The translations under genes and the position numbers were made by a program. The notes beneath the pieces were generated by a model. The model searched no databases and was not told the DNA's origin. It saw only the letters and a program-made list of their open reading frames with translations. 64,000 bases of DNA from Thermoflexus hugenholtzii (GTDB lineage Bacteria; Chloroflexota; Anaerolineae; Thermoflexales; Thermoflexaceae): contig NZ_CP076326.1 in assembly GCF_018771565.1 (NCBI RefSeq), forward strand, positions 124,001 to 188,000. Direction: 5' to 3'. This document shows positions 44,681 through 53,052 of this stretch, piece after piece (position 1 is the stretch's first letter; each line of letters begins with the position of its first letter).

Positions 44681-44758
44681 GGCTGAAATAAATGATAATA
44701 AAATTGCCAACAGTTGTCCACCCCCGGGTTCGCTCTCCCGGAGCGGGAGGAGCAGGTC

Positions 44759-46114
44759 GTGAGCGACATCGAGACCGCCTACGCGGAGGTCCTGGCCGAG
44801 CTCTTCGGCCGGGCGGATTTCGAGGCCCGCCGGCCCCGGCTCCCGGAGGCTTTCCGCCTGGAGCCGATCCGAAGCTTGCTGGAGCGGCTGGGCGACCCCC
44901 ACCGGCGCTACGCCGTGGTCCACATCGCGGGCACCAAGGGCAAGGGCTCCACGGCCGCGATGGTGGAGGCCATCCTGCGGGCCGCCGGCTACCGCACCGG
45001 CCTCTACACCTCCCCCCATCTCCACACCATGCGGGAGCGCATCCGCATCGACGGGGAGCCCATCCCCCCTGCGACCGTGGTTCATCTCTTTGAGCGCCTC
45101 CGGCCCGAGATCGCGGCGGATCCGGCCCTCACGGTTTTCGACATCCTGACCGCCATGGGTTTCCTCGCGTTCGCGGAGGCCGGGGTCGAGATCGCCGTGG
45201 TGGAGGTGGGCCTGGGGGGGCGGCTGGACTCCACCAACGTGGTCTCCCCGGCGGTCTGCCTGATCACCGCCCTCAGCATGGATCACATGGAGATCCTGGG
45301 CCCTACGCTCACCCACATCGCCTTTGAGAAGGCCGGCATCATCAAGCCGGGGATCCCGGTGGGGACTGCCCCTCAAGCCGAGGAGGCGATGGCGGTGTTG
45401 CGGCGGGTGGCGGCGGAGCGCGGCGCCCCTCTCCTGACCCTGGATGGATGGCGGTATGGTCCGCGGGAGATCTCGCCGGCGGGGCAGTGGGGGGAGATCC
45501 ACCCGCCGGAGGGATCGGGCTGGTCGGTGCGCCTTCCCCTTCTGGGCCGCCATCAGTGGGAGAACGCCGCCCTGGCGGTCCTGGCCGCCCTCCAGCTGCG
45601 GGCGCAGGGCTGGTCGCTCCCCGATGCGGCGATCCCGGAGGGGCTGGCGCGGGTGCGCTGGCCCGGCCGATTCGAGGTGTTGCGGGAGGAGCCCCCGGTG
45701 GTGCTGGACGGGGCCCACAACGATGCCTCCGCCGCTCGCCTGGCGGAGACCCTGATGGAGGTCTTCCCGGGGCGCCGCTGGGGGCTGGTCTTCGGGGTCT
45801 CGGCGGACAAGGACGTGGCGGCCATCCTGCGGCCGCTGCGCCCCCTGGTCGGGGAGGTCTGGCTGACCCGATCCCGTCATCCCCGGGCGGCCGATCCCGC
45901 GGCGCTCGTGGCCGCTGCGGCGGCCTTCGGCCTCCCCGCTCGGGTGCGGGCGACGGTGGCGACGGCCGTTGAGGAGGCCCTGGCCTCCGGCGGGCCGGTG
46001 CTGGTCACCGGCTCCCTCTTCGTGGTCGCCGAGGCCCGGGAGGCGTGGGCGGCGCGGGGCGGGATGCCCATGCCGGAGGTCGATCCCCTTCCCCTCCGGG
46101 TCGGGGGTCGGTGA
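44759..46114 (+). CDS. folC: Folylpolyglutamate synthase/dihydrofolate synthase
   Basis: FolC (451 residues) adds glutamate to (dihydro)folates. The P-loop is HIAGTKGKGSTAAMVEAIL (about residues 55-73); YTSPHLHTMRERIRIDGEP, DILTAMGFLAFAEAGVEIAVVEVGLGGRLDSTNVV and the late DGAHNDASAARLAE motif are conserved. GTG start after GGGAGGAGCAGGTC; an upstream in-frame TTG is closer to the IS607 element. The element lies only about 65 bases upstream, so the native promoter may have been displaced. Confidence 0.95.
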   Translation: MSDIETAYAEVLAELFGRADFEARRPRLPEAFRLEPIRSLLERLGDPHRRYAVVHIAGTKGKGSTAAMVEAILRAAGYRTGLYTSPHLHTMRERIRIDGEPIPPATVVHLFERLRPEIAADPALTVFDILTAMGFLAFAEAGVEIAVVEVGLGGRLDSTNVVSPAVCLITALSMDHMEILGPTLTHIAFEKAGIIKPGIPVGTAPQAEEAMAVLRRVAAERGAPLLTLDGWRYGPREISPAGQWGEIHPPEGSGWSVRLPLLGRHQWENAALAVLAALQLRAQGWSLPDAAIPEGLARVRWPGRFEVLREEPPVVLDGAHNDASAARLAETLMEVFPGRRWGLVFGVSADKDVAAILRPLRPLVGEVWLTRSRHPRAADPAALVAAAAAFGLPARVRATVATAVEEALASGGPVLVTGSLFVVAEAREAWAARGGMPMPEVDPLPLRVGGR

Positions 46115-46191
46115 AGGGGGCTCCGGCGCGCCGAGGCGCGCGACCGGGATCCCCCTTCGAAGCGATGGAAGGCATCGAAGGGCTTTCCTCC

Positions 46192-46976
46192 GTCGAATGA
46201 ATTCGACCTTTTGCGTCGGCGGAGGCCGACGCTTGGCGCGGAGCGTCTTGGGAGGCCGATTTCAATCGGCGTCAAAGGCCTTCGGCCGACGGTCGGCCTG
46301 CACGCCGAATGAATTCGGCCTCCAGGGGCCTCTGGCCGGTGAGTCGGCCTACGCCGACCTGGAAAAGCACCTTTTGCGTCGGCGGAGGCCGACGCTTGGC
46401 GCGGAGCGTCTTGGGAGGCCGATTTCAATCGGCGTCAAAGGCCTTCGGCCGACGGTCGGCCTGCACGCCGAATGAATTCGGCCTCCAGGGGCCTTTGGCC
46501 GGTGGTCGGCCTACGCCGACCTGGAAAAGCACCTTTTGCGTCGGCGGAGGCCGACGCCTGGCGCGTCTTGGGAGGCCGATTTCAATCGGCGCCAAGGCCT
46601 TCGGCCGACGGTCGGCCTGCGCCGACCGGGAAAGCGTTCTTTGCGTCGGCGCAGGCCGACGCCTGGCGCGCAGCGCCTTGAGAGGCCGATTTCAATCGGC
46701 ACCAAGGCCTTCGGCCGGTGAGTCGCCTGCGCCGACCTGGAAAAGCACCTTTTGCGTCGGCGGAGGCCGACGCTTGGCGCGGAGCGCCTGAGGAGGCCGA
46801 TTTCAATCGGCGTCAAAGGCCTTCGGCCGGTGGGTCGCCTACGCCGACCGGGAGAAGATTCTTTTGCGTCGGCGGAGGCCGACGCCCGGCGCGCAGCGCC
46901 TTAAGAGGCCGATTTCAATCGGCTTTCAAGGCCGACGCCTGGCGCGGAGCGCCTTTGAAGGCCGATTTCAATCGGC
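46192..46976 (+). repeat. Tandem hairpin repeat array (about 0.8 kb)
   Basis: Repeated units begin CCTTTTGCGTCGGCGGAGGC at about 46207, 46370, 46532, 46637, 46748 and 46859, so first about 162 bases apart and then about 105-111. Each unit carries GCGTCGG-N6-CCGACGC, and then GGCGCGGAGCG and the 16-base palindrome GCCGATTTCAATCGGC, present seven times (first at 46255, last at 46961). The longer early units add GCCGAATGAATTCGGC and GGCCTTCGGCC palindromes. No spacers and no credible gene in any frame. It fills the gap from folC to lon. Confidence 0.85.
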
Positions 46977-47017
46977 ACCCGGGTGGCGCTCCGGACTCCC
47001 CCTTCTCCCGGCCCCTG

Positions 47018-47026
47018 TGATAGAAT
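47018..47026 (+). promoter_or_regulatory. Extended -10 promoter element of lon
   Basis: TGATAGAAT, an extended -10 box of the same TGNTAGAAT form as before the cold-shock and MoeA genes, 58 bases before the lon start codon. No good -35 box. No CIRCE-like heat-shock operator is visible. Confidence 0.5.
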
Positions 47027-47083
47027 CCCGATGCCCGGAAACAGCGGACGGGAGGTGAAACGTCCCGGGCGAGGGAGAGCAGG

Positions 47084-49471
47084 ATGGCGCTGGAGCCGGT
47101 CCTGGGAGAGGAAGCGCTGGACCAGCGGGCGGAGGGGGAGGAGCAAGTGGAAGCGGCGGTCCTCCCCCTGCGGGACGTGGTGGTTTTCCCCCGCATGGTG
47201 ACCCCGTTGCGGGTGGGCCGCGACAAATCCCTGCGGGCGGTGGAGGCGGCCGTCCAGCGGGAGGAGCCCCTGGTGGTCCTCACCCAGCGGGCGGAGGAGG
47301 TCGAGGATCCCACCCCGGAGGACCTCTACACCGTGGGGACGCTGGTCTCGGTGGCGCGGGTGCTGCGCATGCCCGACGGCACCACCAGCGTCCTGGTCCA
47401 GGGCCAGCAGCGAGCCCAGGTGGTGGAGTTCCTGCAGCAGGAGCCCTACCTGCGGGCCCGCGTCCGCCTGATCTTCGAGCGGACGGATCGGCCGCCGGCC
47501 ACCGAGGCCCTGATGCGGGCCGTCCTCTCCCAGTTCGAGCGGGTGGTGCAGCTGGACCGGTCGGTGCCGGAGGACGCCTATGTCTTCGCCATGAACATTG
47601 AGGAGCCGGGCTGGCTGGCGGATCTCATCGCCAGCACCCTGAACCTGAAGACGGCGGAGCGGCAGGAGCTCCTGGAGATCTTCGAGCCCTCGGCGCGGCT
47701 GCTGCGCCTCTCCATCCTGCTGGCGCGGCTCCTGGACGTCCTGGAGCTGGAGAGCAAGATCCAGGCCCAGGTGCAGCAGGAGGTGGACCGGACCCAGCGG
47801 GAGTTCTACCTGCGGGAGCAGATGAAGGCCATCCAGCACGAGCTGGGGGAGGTCGACGTCTACACCCAGGAGATCCAGGAGCTGCGGGAGCGGATCGAGG
47901 CCAAGAACCTCCCCGAGGAAGTGCGGGCCCGGGCGGAGAAGGAGCTCAACCGGCTGGCCCAGATGCCGCCCCTCTCCCCGGAGGTCAGCATCGTCCGCAC
48001 CTACATCGACTGGATCCTGGAGCTGCCCTGGACCGAGGAGACCGAGGACAACCTGGACATCGCCCATGCGGCGGAGGTGCTGGAGCGGCATCACTACGGG
48101 CTGAGGAAGGCCAAGGAGCGCATCCTGGAGTTCCTGGCGGTGCGCAAGCTGGCGGGGGATCGCAGCCGCAGCCCCATCCTCTGCTTCGTGGGGCCGCCGG
48201 GGACCGGCAAGACCTCCCTGGGGAAGGCCATCGCCGAGGCCCTGGGCCGGCGGTTCGTGCGGATATCCCTGGGAGGGATCCACGACGAGGCGGAGATCCG
48301 GGGGCATCGTCGGACCTACATCGGCGCCCTGCCGGGGCGGATCCTGCAGGGGATGGCCCGGGCGGGGACCATCAATCCGGTTTTCATGCTGGATGAGATC
48401 GATAAGATCGGGGCGGACTTCCGGGGGGATCCGGCGGCGGCCCTCCTGGAGGTGCTGGATCCCGAGCAGAACCATGCCTTCTCGGACCACTACCTGGAGA
48501 TCCCGTATAACCTTTCCAAGGTCCTCTTCATCACCACGGCCAACATCCTGGACACGATCCCGCCGGCCCTGCGGGACCGGCTGGAGGTCATCGAGTTCCC
48601 GGGCTACACCGAGGGGGAGAAGGTGCAGATCGCCCGGCGGTTCCTGATCCCCCGCCAGATGGAGGAGAACGGGCTGGCAGGGATCCCGCTGAAGATCACC
48701 GATGGGGCTCTGCGGCGGATCATTCGGGAATACACCTCGGAGGCGGGGGTGCGGAACCTGGAGCGGGAGATCGCGGCCATCTGCCGCAAGACGGCGCGCC
48801 TGGTGGCGGAGGGGAAGCCGTATCGGCGGGTGATCACCCCGGCCGTTCTCGAGCGGTATCTGGGGCCGCCCCGGTATGACTACGGGCGGGCGGAGGAGGC
48901 GGATCAGGTGGGGGTGGCCATGGCCCTGGCCTGGACGGAGGCGGGGGGCGAGGTGATGCCGGTGGAGGTGACGTTGATGGAGGGGAAGGGGGTTTTGCTG
49001 CTCACGGGCCAGCTGGGGGAGGTGATGCAGGAGTCGGCCCAGGCGGCGTTGAGCTACGTGCGCTCCCGGGCGCGCGATTTCGGGATCCGGCCGAAGCGGT
49101 TCGAGAAGACGGATGTGCACGTTCACGTGCCCGAGGGGGCGATCCCGAAGGATGGGCCTTCAGCGGGGATCACCATCGCCACGGCCCTGGTGTCGGCCTT
49201 CACGGGGATTCCGGTGCGGCGGGACACGGCGATGACGGGGGAGATCACCTTGCGGGGGCGGGTGCTGCCCATCGGGGGGTTGAAGGAGAAGATCCTGGCC
49301 GCCCATCGGGCGGGGATCCAGCGGGTGATCCTGCCGAAGAAGAACCAGCGGGACCTGGTCGAGCTGCCCCGGCGGGAGATCCGGGGGATGACCCTGATCT
49401 TCGTGGAGACCATGGAGGAAGTCCTGCGCGCCGCCCTCGCCCGCCCCCTCCGAGGGCTCCGCGCTCGTTGA
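47084..49471 (+). CDS. lon: ATP-dependent protease Lon (LonA)
   Basis: Lon (795 residues) degrades misfolded and regulatory proteins in the cytoplasm. The N-terminal substrate-binding domain starts near [21 protein letters not shown]. Walker A is GPPGTGKT (residues 370-377), followed by [26 protein letters not shown], and Walker B is [11 protein letters not shown]. The protease dyad is Ser693 in PKDGPSAGI and Lys736 in [15 protein letters not shown]. Length and order match LonA. Stands alone between the tandem repeat array and the polysaccharide island. Confidence 0.97.
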   Translation: MALEPVLGEEALDQRAEGEEQVEAAVLPLRDVVVFPRMVTPLRVGRDKSLRAVEAAVQREEPLVVLTQRAEEVEDPTPEDLYTVGTLVSVARVLRMPDGTTSVLVQGQQRAQVVEFLQQEPYLRARVRLIFERTDRPPATEALMRAVLSQFERVVQLDRSVPEDAYVFAMNIEEPGWLADLIASTLNLKTAERQELLEIFEPSARLLRLSILLARLLDVLELESKIQAQVQQEVDRTQREFYLREQMKAIQHELGEVDVYTQEIQELRERIEAKNLPEEVRARAEKELNRLAQMPPLSPEVSIVRTYIDWILELPWTEETEDNLDIAHAAEVLERHHYGLRKAKERILEFLAVRKLAGDRSRSPILCFVGPPGTGKTSLGKAIAEALGRRFVRISLGGIHDEAEIRGHRRTYIGALPGRILQGMARAGTINPVFMLDEIDKIGADFRGDPAAALLEVLDPEQNHAFSDHYLEIPYNLSKVLFITTANILDTIPPALRDRLEVIEFPGYTEGEKVQIARRFLIPRQMEENGLAGIPLKITDGALRRIIREYTSEAGVRNLEREIAAICRKTARLVAEGKPYRRVITPAVLERYLGPPRYDYGRAEEADQVGVAMALAWTEAGGEVMPVEVTLMEGKGVLLLTGQLGEVMQESAQAALSYVRSRARDFGIRPKRFEKTDVHVHVPEGAIPKDGPSAGITIATALVSAFTGIPVRRDTAMTGEITLRGRVLPIGGLKEKILAAHRAGIQRVILPKKNQRDLVELPRREIRGMTLIFVETMEEVLRAALARPLRGLRAR

Positions 49472-49680
49472 TAGATAGCGAACGAATTCGGATAGGAGTT
49501 ATGCGGTTGGATGGAGGGGATAGGGGAATGAGCCCGGTAATGCCGGATGGCCTCCCGGAGGATGACCGCCTGGGCCCCCTCTCCCTCCCTACCTCTTGGC
49601 AAGCTCTCGCTCTTCATGTTAGGTTTAGTATGGGATTGCAGAGTGAGGCCATGCCGATCGACGGCAGATAGCTAAGAGGC

Positions 49681-49830
49681 ATGCCACGGAGCGAAATGCT
49701 CCTCGGTGGCATTAGCCGCCGAGGGAGGGCTCGGTGGGTGATCCCCTTCGCCGGTCCTCCGGCCTTGGGTGAAAAGCCCCCGACCACGACCGGAATACGC
49801 AGAAAGCAGCGTAAATCCTATTGAAAATCG
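49681..49830 (+). other. Candidate structured RNA in the 425-base gap after lon
   Basis: Three consecutive hairpins can be drawn: ATGCCAC-GGAGC-GAAAT-GCTCC-TCG-GTGGCAT (49681-49712), CGCCGAG with CTCGGTG just after, and GCCGG-TCCT-CCGGC. A purine-rich GGTGAAAAGCCCCC stretch follows. The pattern of stacked stems suggests a folded leader RNA or the end of a mobile element, but I do not recognise a family. The rest of the gap has no believable gene; GC content falls sharply toward its right end. Confidence 0.3.
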
Positions 49831-49923
49831 AGCATCGGCGCTGATGTTCATTCGGATCTTTTCGCGAATCGAGTCTATACGATTAAGGTTCTCTTTGTGA
49901 GTTTTGTGAGGATATCATACAAC

Positions 49924-51273
49924 ATGTTTGGAAGTCGAAAGTATATCTTGATCATTAGCCATGATGTTGTTGGTGATCGGATGGCAGGCCCAGGTATTCG
50001 TTATTTTCATCTAGCACGGGTTTTAGCCCAGGAGTTTCGAGTAATCCTTGCTGTCCCTGAAGGATCCATGGTTTCTGGGATCTTTCCCATAATCATTTAC
50101 CGTTCTGAAAGGGATGCACTTCTGGAGCAAGCTATAGCGAATGCACGGGTGGTGATTATTCCGGCAGTGTATGTTGCCCAGATCCCAGCTATCTGGAATA
50201 CTGATTCCTTCATTGTAGTGGACGGATATGATCCATTTGTGGCCGAATCTTTATTCCTGGGCGGAGATGTTCTCGCCTTGCAACGTGCTCTGACTAAAGC
50301 CTATTTGGTGGGAGATTTCTTTATTTGCGCCAGTGAGCGCCAGCGGGACTGGTTGTTAGGATTATTAGAGGCTCATGGGCGGATTAATCCGTTCACTTTT
50401 AGCGAGGATCCATCCTTGCGAAAACTGGTGGATGTTGTCCCTTTCGGTCTTCCGGAGACTCCCCCACAAGCGACCAAGCCAGTTATAAGGGGTGTCTGGC
50501 CTGGCATCAGTAGGCAGGACAAAGTGGTTCTCTGGGGAGGTGGGCTCTGGCCCTGGCTGGACCCGTTGACTGCTATCCGTGCCGTGGCTCGGGTCTGGCA
50601 GCAACGCCGGGATGTGCGACTGATTTTCCCCGGAACCCGTCATCCCAATCCTCAGATGGTCAATATTCCAACCCATAACGAAAGAGCTAAGATCTTAGCG
50701 GAGGAACTTGGATTATTAAATAAGGCTATTTTCTTTGGAGAATGGGTCCCATATATCGACTGGCCAGGTGTATTGCTGGAGAGCGATTTGGCTATAACCC
50801 TCCATCTGGATACGCTGGAAGCTCGTTTGGCTTTTCGTAGCCGGGTGCTGGACTACATTTGGGCGGGCTTGCCGGTTATCGCCACTCGGGGAGATGCGAT
50901 TAGCGATCTAATAGAACGATATCAATTGGGAATCGTGGTGGATTATGAGGATGATTTGGGCGTAGCCAGCGCGATTCTTCAGCTCCTGGAGATCCCGAAA
51001 GAGATCTGGCGGACACGATTTGAGAAGGCTTGGAAAGATTTGACCTGGGAGCGTGCAGCGCGGCCTTTGATGGAATTCTGTCATTCCCCTCGCCGAGCGC
51101 CGGATAAAGCGACGTTGGGAGAACATATAGGCAACCCATATTACATAAGCGAGATTACCTATTTGCGAACGCTCATAAAAGGATATGAGCAAGGACGGTT
51201 TATCCGTTTGATGCGCTGGCTCCATCAAACCAGGGTTGAGGTCCAAAAATGGTTGCGCCAAAGGTTTCTGTGA
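49924..51273 (+). CDS. Glycosyltransferase, GT4-like (first gene of island)
   Basis: A 449-residue GT-B fold glycosyltransferase. N-terminal KYILIISHDVVGDRMAGPGIRYFHLARVLAQEF matches the acceptor-domain opening of GT4 enzymes; VVLWGGGLWPWLDPLTAIRAV and the donor-side VLDYIWAGLPVIATRGDAISDLI with the island's typical GLP-V pattern identify the C-terminal domain. The EX7E motif is degenerate. Sugar and acceptor unknown. Start uncertain: an in-frame GTG 27 bases upstream is an alternative. The gene is clearly AT-richer than the left part of the window. Overlaps the next gene by 25 bases. Confidence 0.82.
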   Translation: MFGSRKYILIISHDVVGDRMAGPGIRYFHLARVLAQEFRVILAVPEGSMVSGIFPIIIYRSERDALLEQAIANARVVIIPAVYVAQIPAIWNTDSFIVVDGYDPFVAESLFLGGDVLALQRALTKAYLVGDFFICASERQRDWLLGLLEAHGRINPFTFSEDPSLRKLVDVVPFGLPETPPQATKPVIRGVWPGISRQDKVVLWGGGLWPWLDPLTAIRAVARVWQQRRDVRLIFPGTRHPNPQMVNIPTHNERAKILAEELGLLNKAIFFGEWVPYIDWPGVLLESDLAITLHLDTLEARLAFRSRVLDYIWAGLPVIATRGDAISDLIERYQLGIVVDYEDDLGVASAILQLLEIPKEIWRTRFEKAWKDLTWERAARPLMEFCHSPRRAPDKATLGEHIGNPYYISEITYLRTLIKGYEQGRFIRLMRWLHQTRVEVQKWLRQRFL

Positions 51274-52493
51274 TTATACCAATATGGAACGGATCTGAAT
51301 ATTTAAATGCATGTTTAGATAGTTTAATAGCTCATGATTATCCGATTTTTGAGATTATTGCAGTCGATAATGCCTCAGTGGATGGTTCGGCTGAGTTGAT
51401 TGCCCGGCGCTACCCACAGGTGCGGCTGATTCGCAATGCCGTGAATCTCGGGTTTGCTGGAGGGTGTAATGCTGGTCTCAAAGCGGCTCATGGAGATATT
51501 CTGGTATTGCTGAATCAAGACACTATTGTCCAACCTGGTTGGCTTCAGGCCCTCGTGAAAGCACTTCAAAAAACCAAGATAGGGGTTGTGGGATGCAAGA
51601 TGCTCTATCCGGATGGCAGGACGATTCAGCATGCTGGGGGATGGATTGAATGGCCGCTCGGCCTGGCCCACCATTATGGTCAGGGAGAGCAGGATAAGGG
51701 CCAATGGGATGAATCCAGGCCAGTAGACTATGTGACCGGGGCCGCTATGGCTTTTCGGCGGGATGTTCTAGAAAATGTGGGTTATATGGATGAAGGATTC
51801 TGGCCCGCTTATTATGAGGATGTGGATTTCTGTTTTCGTGCTCGACAAATCGGATATGAAATTTGGTATATTCATGAATCATTGTTACTGCATTTTGAAA
51901 ACTCCTCGTTAAAAAACACCGGCGAACTTTTTTATTTTAGTGAGAAAAATAGGCTATATTTTGTGTTGAAATATCTTATACCAGAAAAATTTTTGTCCGA
52001 ATTTGTTCCTCTAGAGAAAACAAGGATTTTGGATTTTGTTAAAACCATCGGAGTTTATCCATTACGATTAGCTTATCTAAGTGCCATGCCGATAGCTGCT
52101 CGGGTTCTTATGAAGAGGCAGATTGCAGATGAGGAAACTGTCAATAAAGTTCTTTTAGCACTGAGATCATTGTATCATCTTACCGAAATATATTTAAATG
52201 ACGATTTGAATCAAGACGAACAAATGGTTTTCTCTGGTTTACAAGAATTTGAGTTCCGCTCGGCAATTCCTATAATTGGGCCTCTGATTGCTTGGTTTCG
52301 CAAAACCTGGTATAATGTGGCTGCCCGATGGGCAATCCGGCACTTAATCCAGCAACAGGCAGCAATTAATAAACGGCAAGAACAGATAATTCTAGAACAA
52401 AAACGGAAGATTTTTTGGTTAGAACGATCCTTGATGGAGAACACGCTGTCTTTGAGTCAGGAGATTGCTCGGCTGCTCTTGGAATCAAAGTAA
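51249..52493 (+). CDS. Glycosyltransferase family 2 (rhamnosyltransferase-like) with helical tail
   Basis: A 414-residue GT-A enzyme. VSVIIPIWNGSEYLNACLDSLIAHDYPIFEIIAVDNASVDGS, the NLGFAGGCNAGLKAAHGDILVLLNQDT segment (D-x-D-like QDT) and PVDYVTGAAMAFRRDVLENVG.MDEGFWPAYYEDVDFCFR are classic for the GT2 group including rhamnosyltransferases. After about residue 300 comes a helical tail; the part from IPIIGPL at 340 onward also occurs in the next gene's product. The 3' half is strongly AT-rich. Confidence 0.88.
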   Translation: MVAPKVSVIIPIWNGSEYLNACLDSLIAHDYPIFEIIAVDNASVDGSAELIARRYPQVRLIRNAVNLGFAGGCNAGLKAAHGDILVLLNQDTIVQPGWLQALVKALQKTKIGVVGCKMLYPDGRTIQHAGGWIEWPLGLAHHYGQGEQDKGQWDESRPVDYVTGAAMAFRRDVLENVGYMDEGFWPAYYEDVDFCFRARQIGYEIWYIHESLLLHFENSSLKNTGELFYFSEKNRLYFVLKYLIPEKFLSEFVPLEKTRILDFVKTIGVYPLRLAYLSAMPIAARVLMKRQIADEETVNKVLLALRSLYHLTEIYLNDDLNQDEQMVFSGLQEFEFRSAIPIIGPLIAWFRKTWYNVAARWAIRHLIQQQAAINKRQEQIILEQKRKIFWLERSLMENTLSLSQEIARLLLESK

Positions 52494-52572
52494 AACAACA
52501 ATATTGGTGGTTAAAGTAAATGAATTCTTGGAATACCGCTTCGCGAAGTTGTTTAATGTGAGGGAGCCGGCC

Positions 52573-53052
52573 ATGGATTCTTATGATGGTTTGATGGAAA
52601 TTCATGATCCAGAGATCGATCCGGCTCGTATTATGGAAGAAATCCGGGGGCGGATTCAACGCCGCCGAGAGGAATTAGGATACCCTCGGCAGATTTTCCT
52701 CACTTTTGGCGCTGCAGCTTATCCAGGTGAGCCTGAGGGTGAAGATTATGACATCGAGCTATATTTCCACTTGCGTCGCGCTAATGAAACTTACCATCAA
52801 ATTGGTGTGGAGTCGCTGATCGTTCCTTCCCTTTGGTCTTCTATCCCAATTCTGGGGCCTCTTTGGGATCGCATCCGGCGCGAGGCTCACAACCTTGTTC
52901 TTTTTTACGTGAATAAATTGGCCCAACGACAAGCAACGGTCAACCGGCATCTGGTCAGTACACTGAACCGAATGGTGCTCCAAATTCAGGAACAGCAGCG
53001 TCGCATCCAGGCTATGGAAGAAGAATTGTGCAAGCTTCGAGAGGGTAGCTGA
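52573..53052 (+). CDS. Conserved small protein sharing the GT2 helical tail
   Basis: 159 residues, no catalytic motif. The N-terminal IDPARIMEEIRGRIQRRREELG resembles the opening of proteins and methyltransferases in other polysaccharide clusters. From residue 91 the stretch IPILGPLWDRIRREAHN followed by LAQRQATVNR aligns with the tail of the preceding GT2 enzyme, and ends in a coiled coil rich in Gln and Glu. It may be an adaptor that joins island proteins through this tail; no function is proven. ATG after GAGGGAGCCGGCC. Confidence 0.65.
   Translation: MDSYDGLMEIHDPEIDPARIMEEIRGRIQRRREELGYPRQIFLTFGAAAYPGEPEGEDYDIELYFHLRRANETYHQIGVESLIVPSLWSSIPILGPLWDRIRREAHNLVLFYVNKLAQRQATVNRHLVSTLNRMVLQIQEQQRRIQAMEEELCKLREGS

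Larger units (their letters stand above)
42925..44695 (-). mobile_element. IS607-type element with TnpB and truncated TnpA
   Basis: About 1.77 kb carrying a serine recombinase gene remnant and an intact tnpB, both on the minus strand. A perfect 12-base inverted pair, TCATTTATTTCA at 42925-42936 and its complement at 44684-44695, lies at the tnpB stop codon and just upstream of tnpA. True ends are not certain: IS607 elements usually lack inverted repeats and the TnpB guide RNA normally extends past the tnpB stop, so the element may reach into about 42860-42925. It separates the DUF433 gene from folC. Confidence 0.75.

Noticed and set aside
44705..44725. Third copy of the MITE-like palindrome near folC
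   Set aside because: Only nine bases (CAGTTGTCC) match and the opposite arm is missing, which can be chance.
44342..45880. 512-codon minus-strand protein including the recombinase
   Set aside because: Only the last 112 codons, starting at the ATG before KLSDWARQQG, match the IS607 recombinase. The rest is antisense to folC.
46192..46976. CRISPR array
   Set aside because: Repeats are regularly spaced but the material between them is itself repeated and palindromic. There are no unique spacers and no cas genes in the window.
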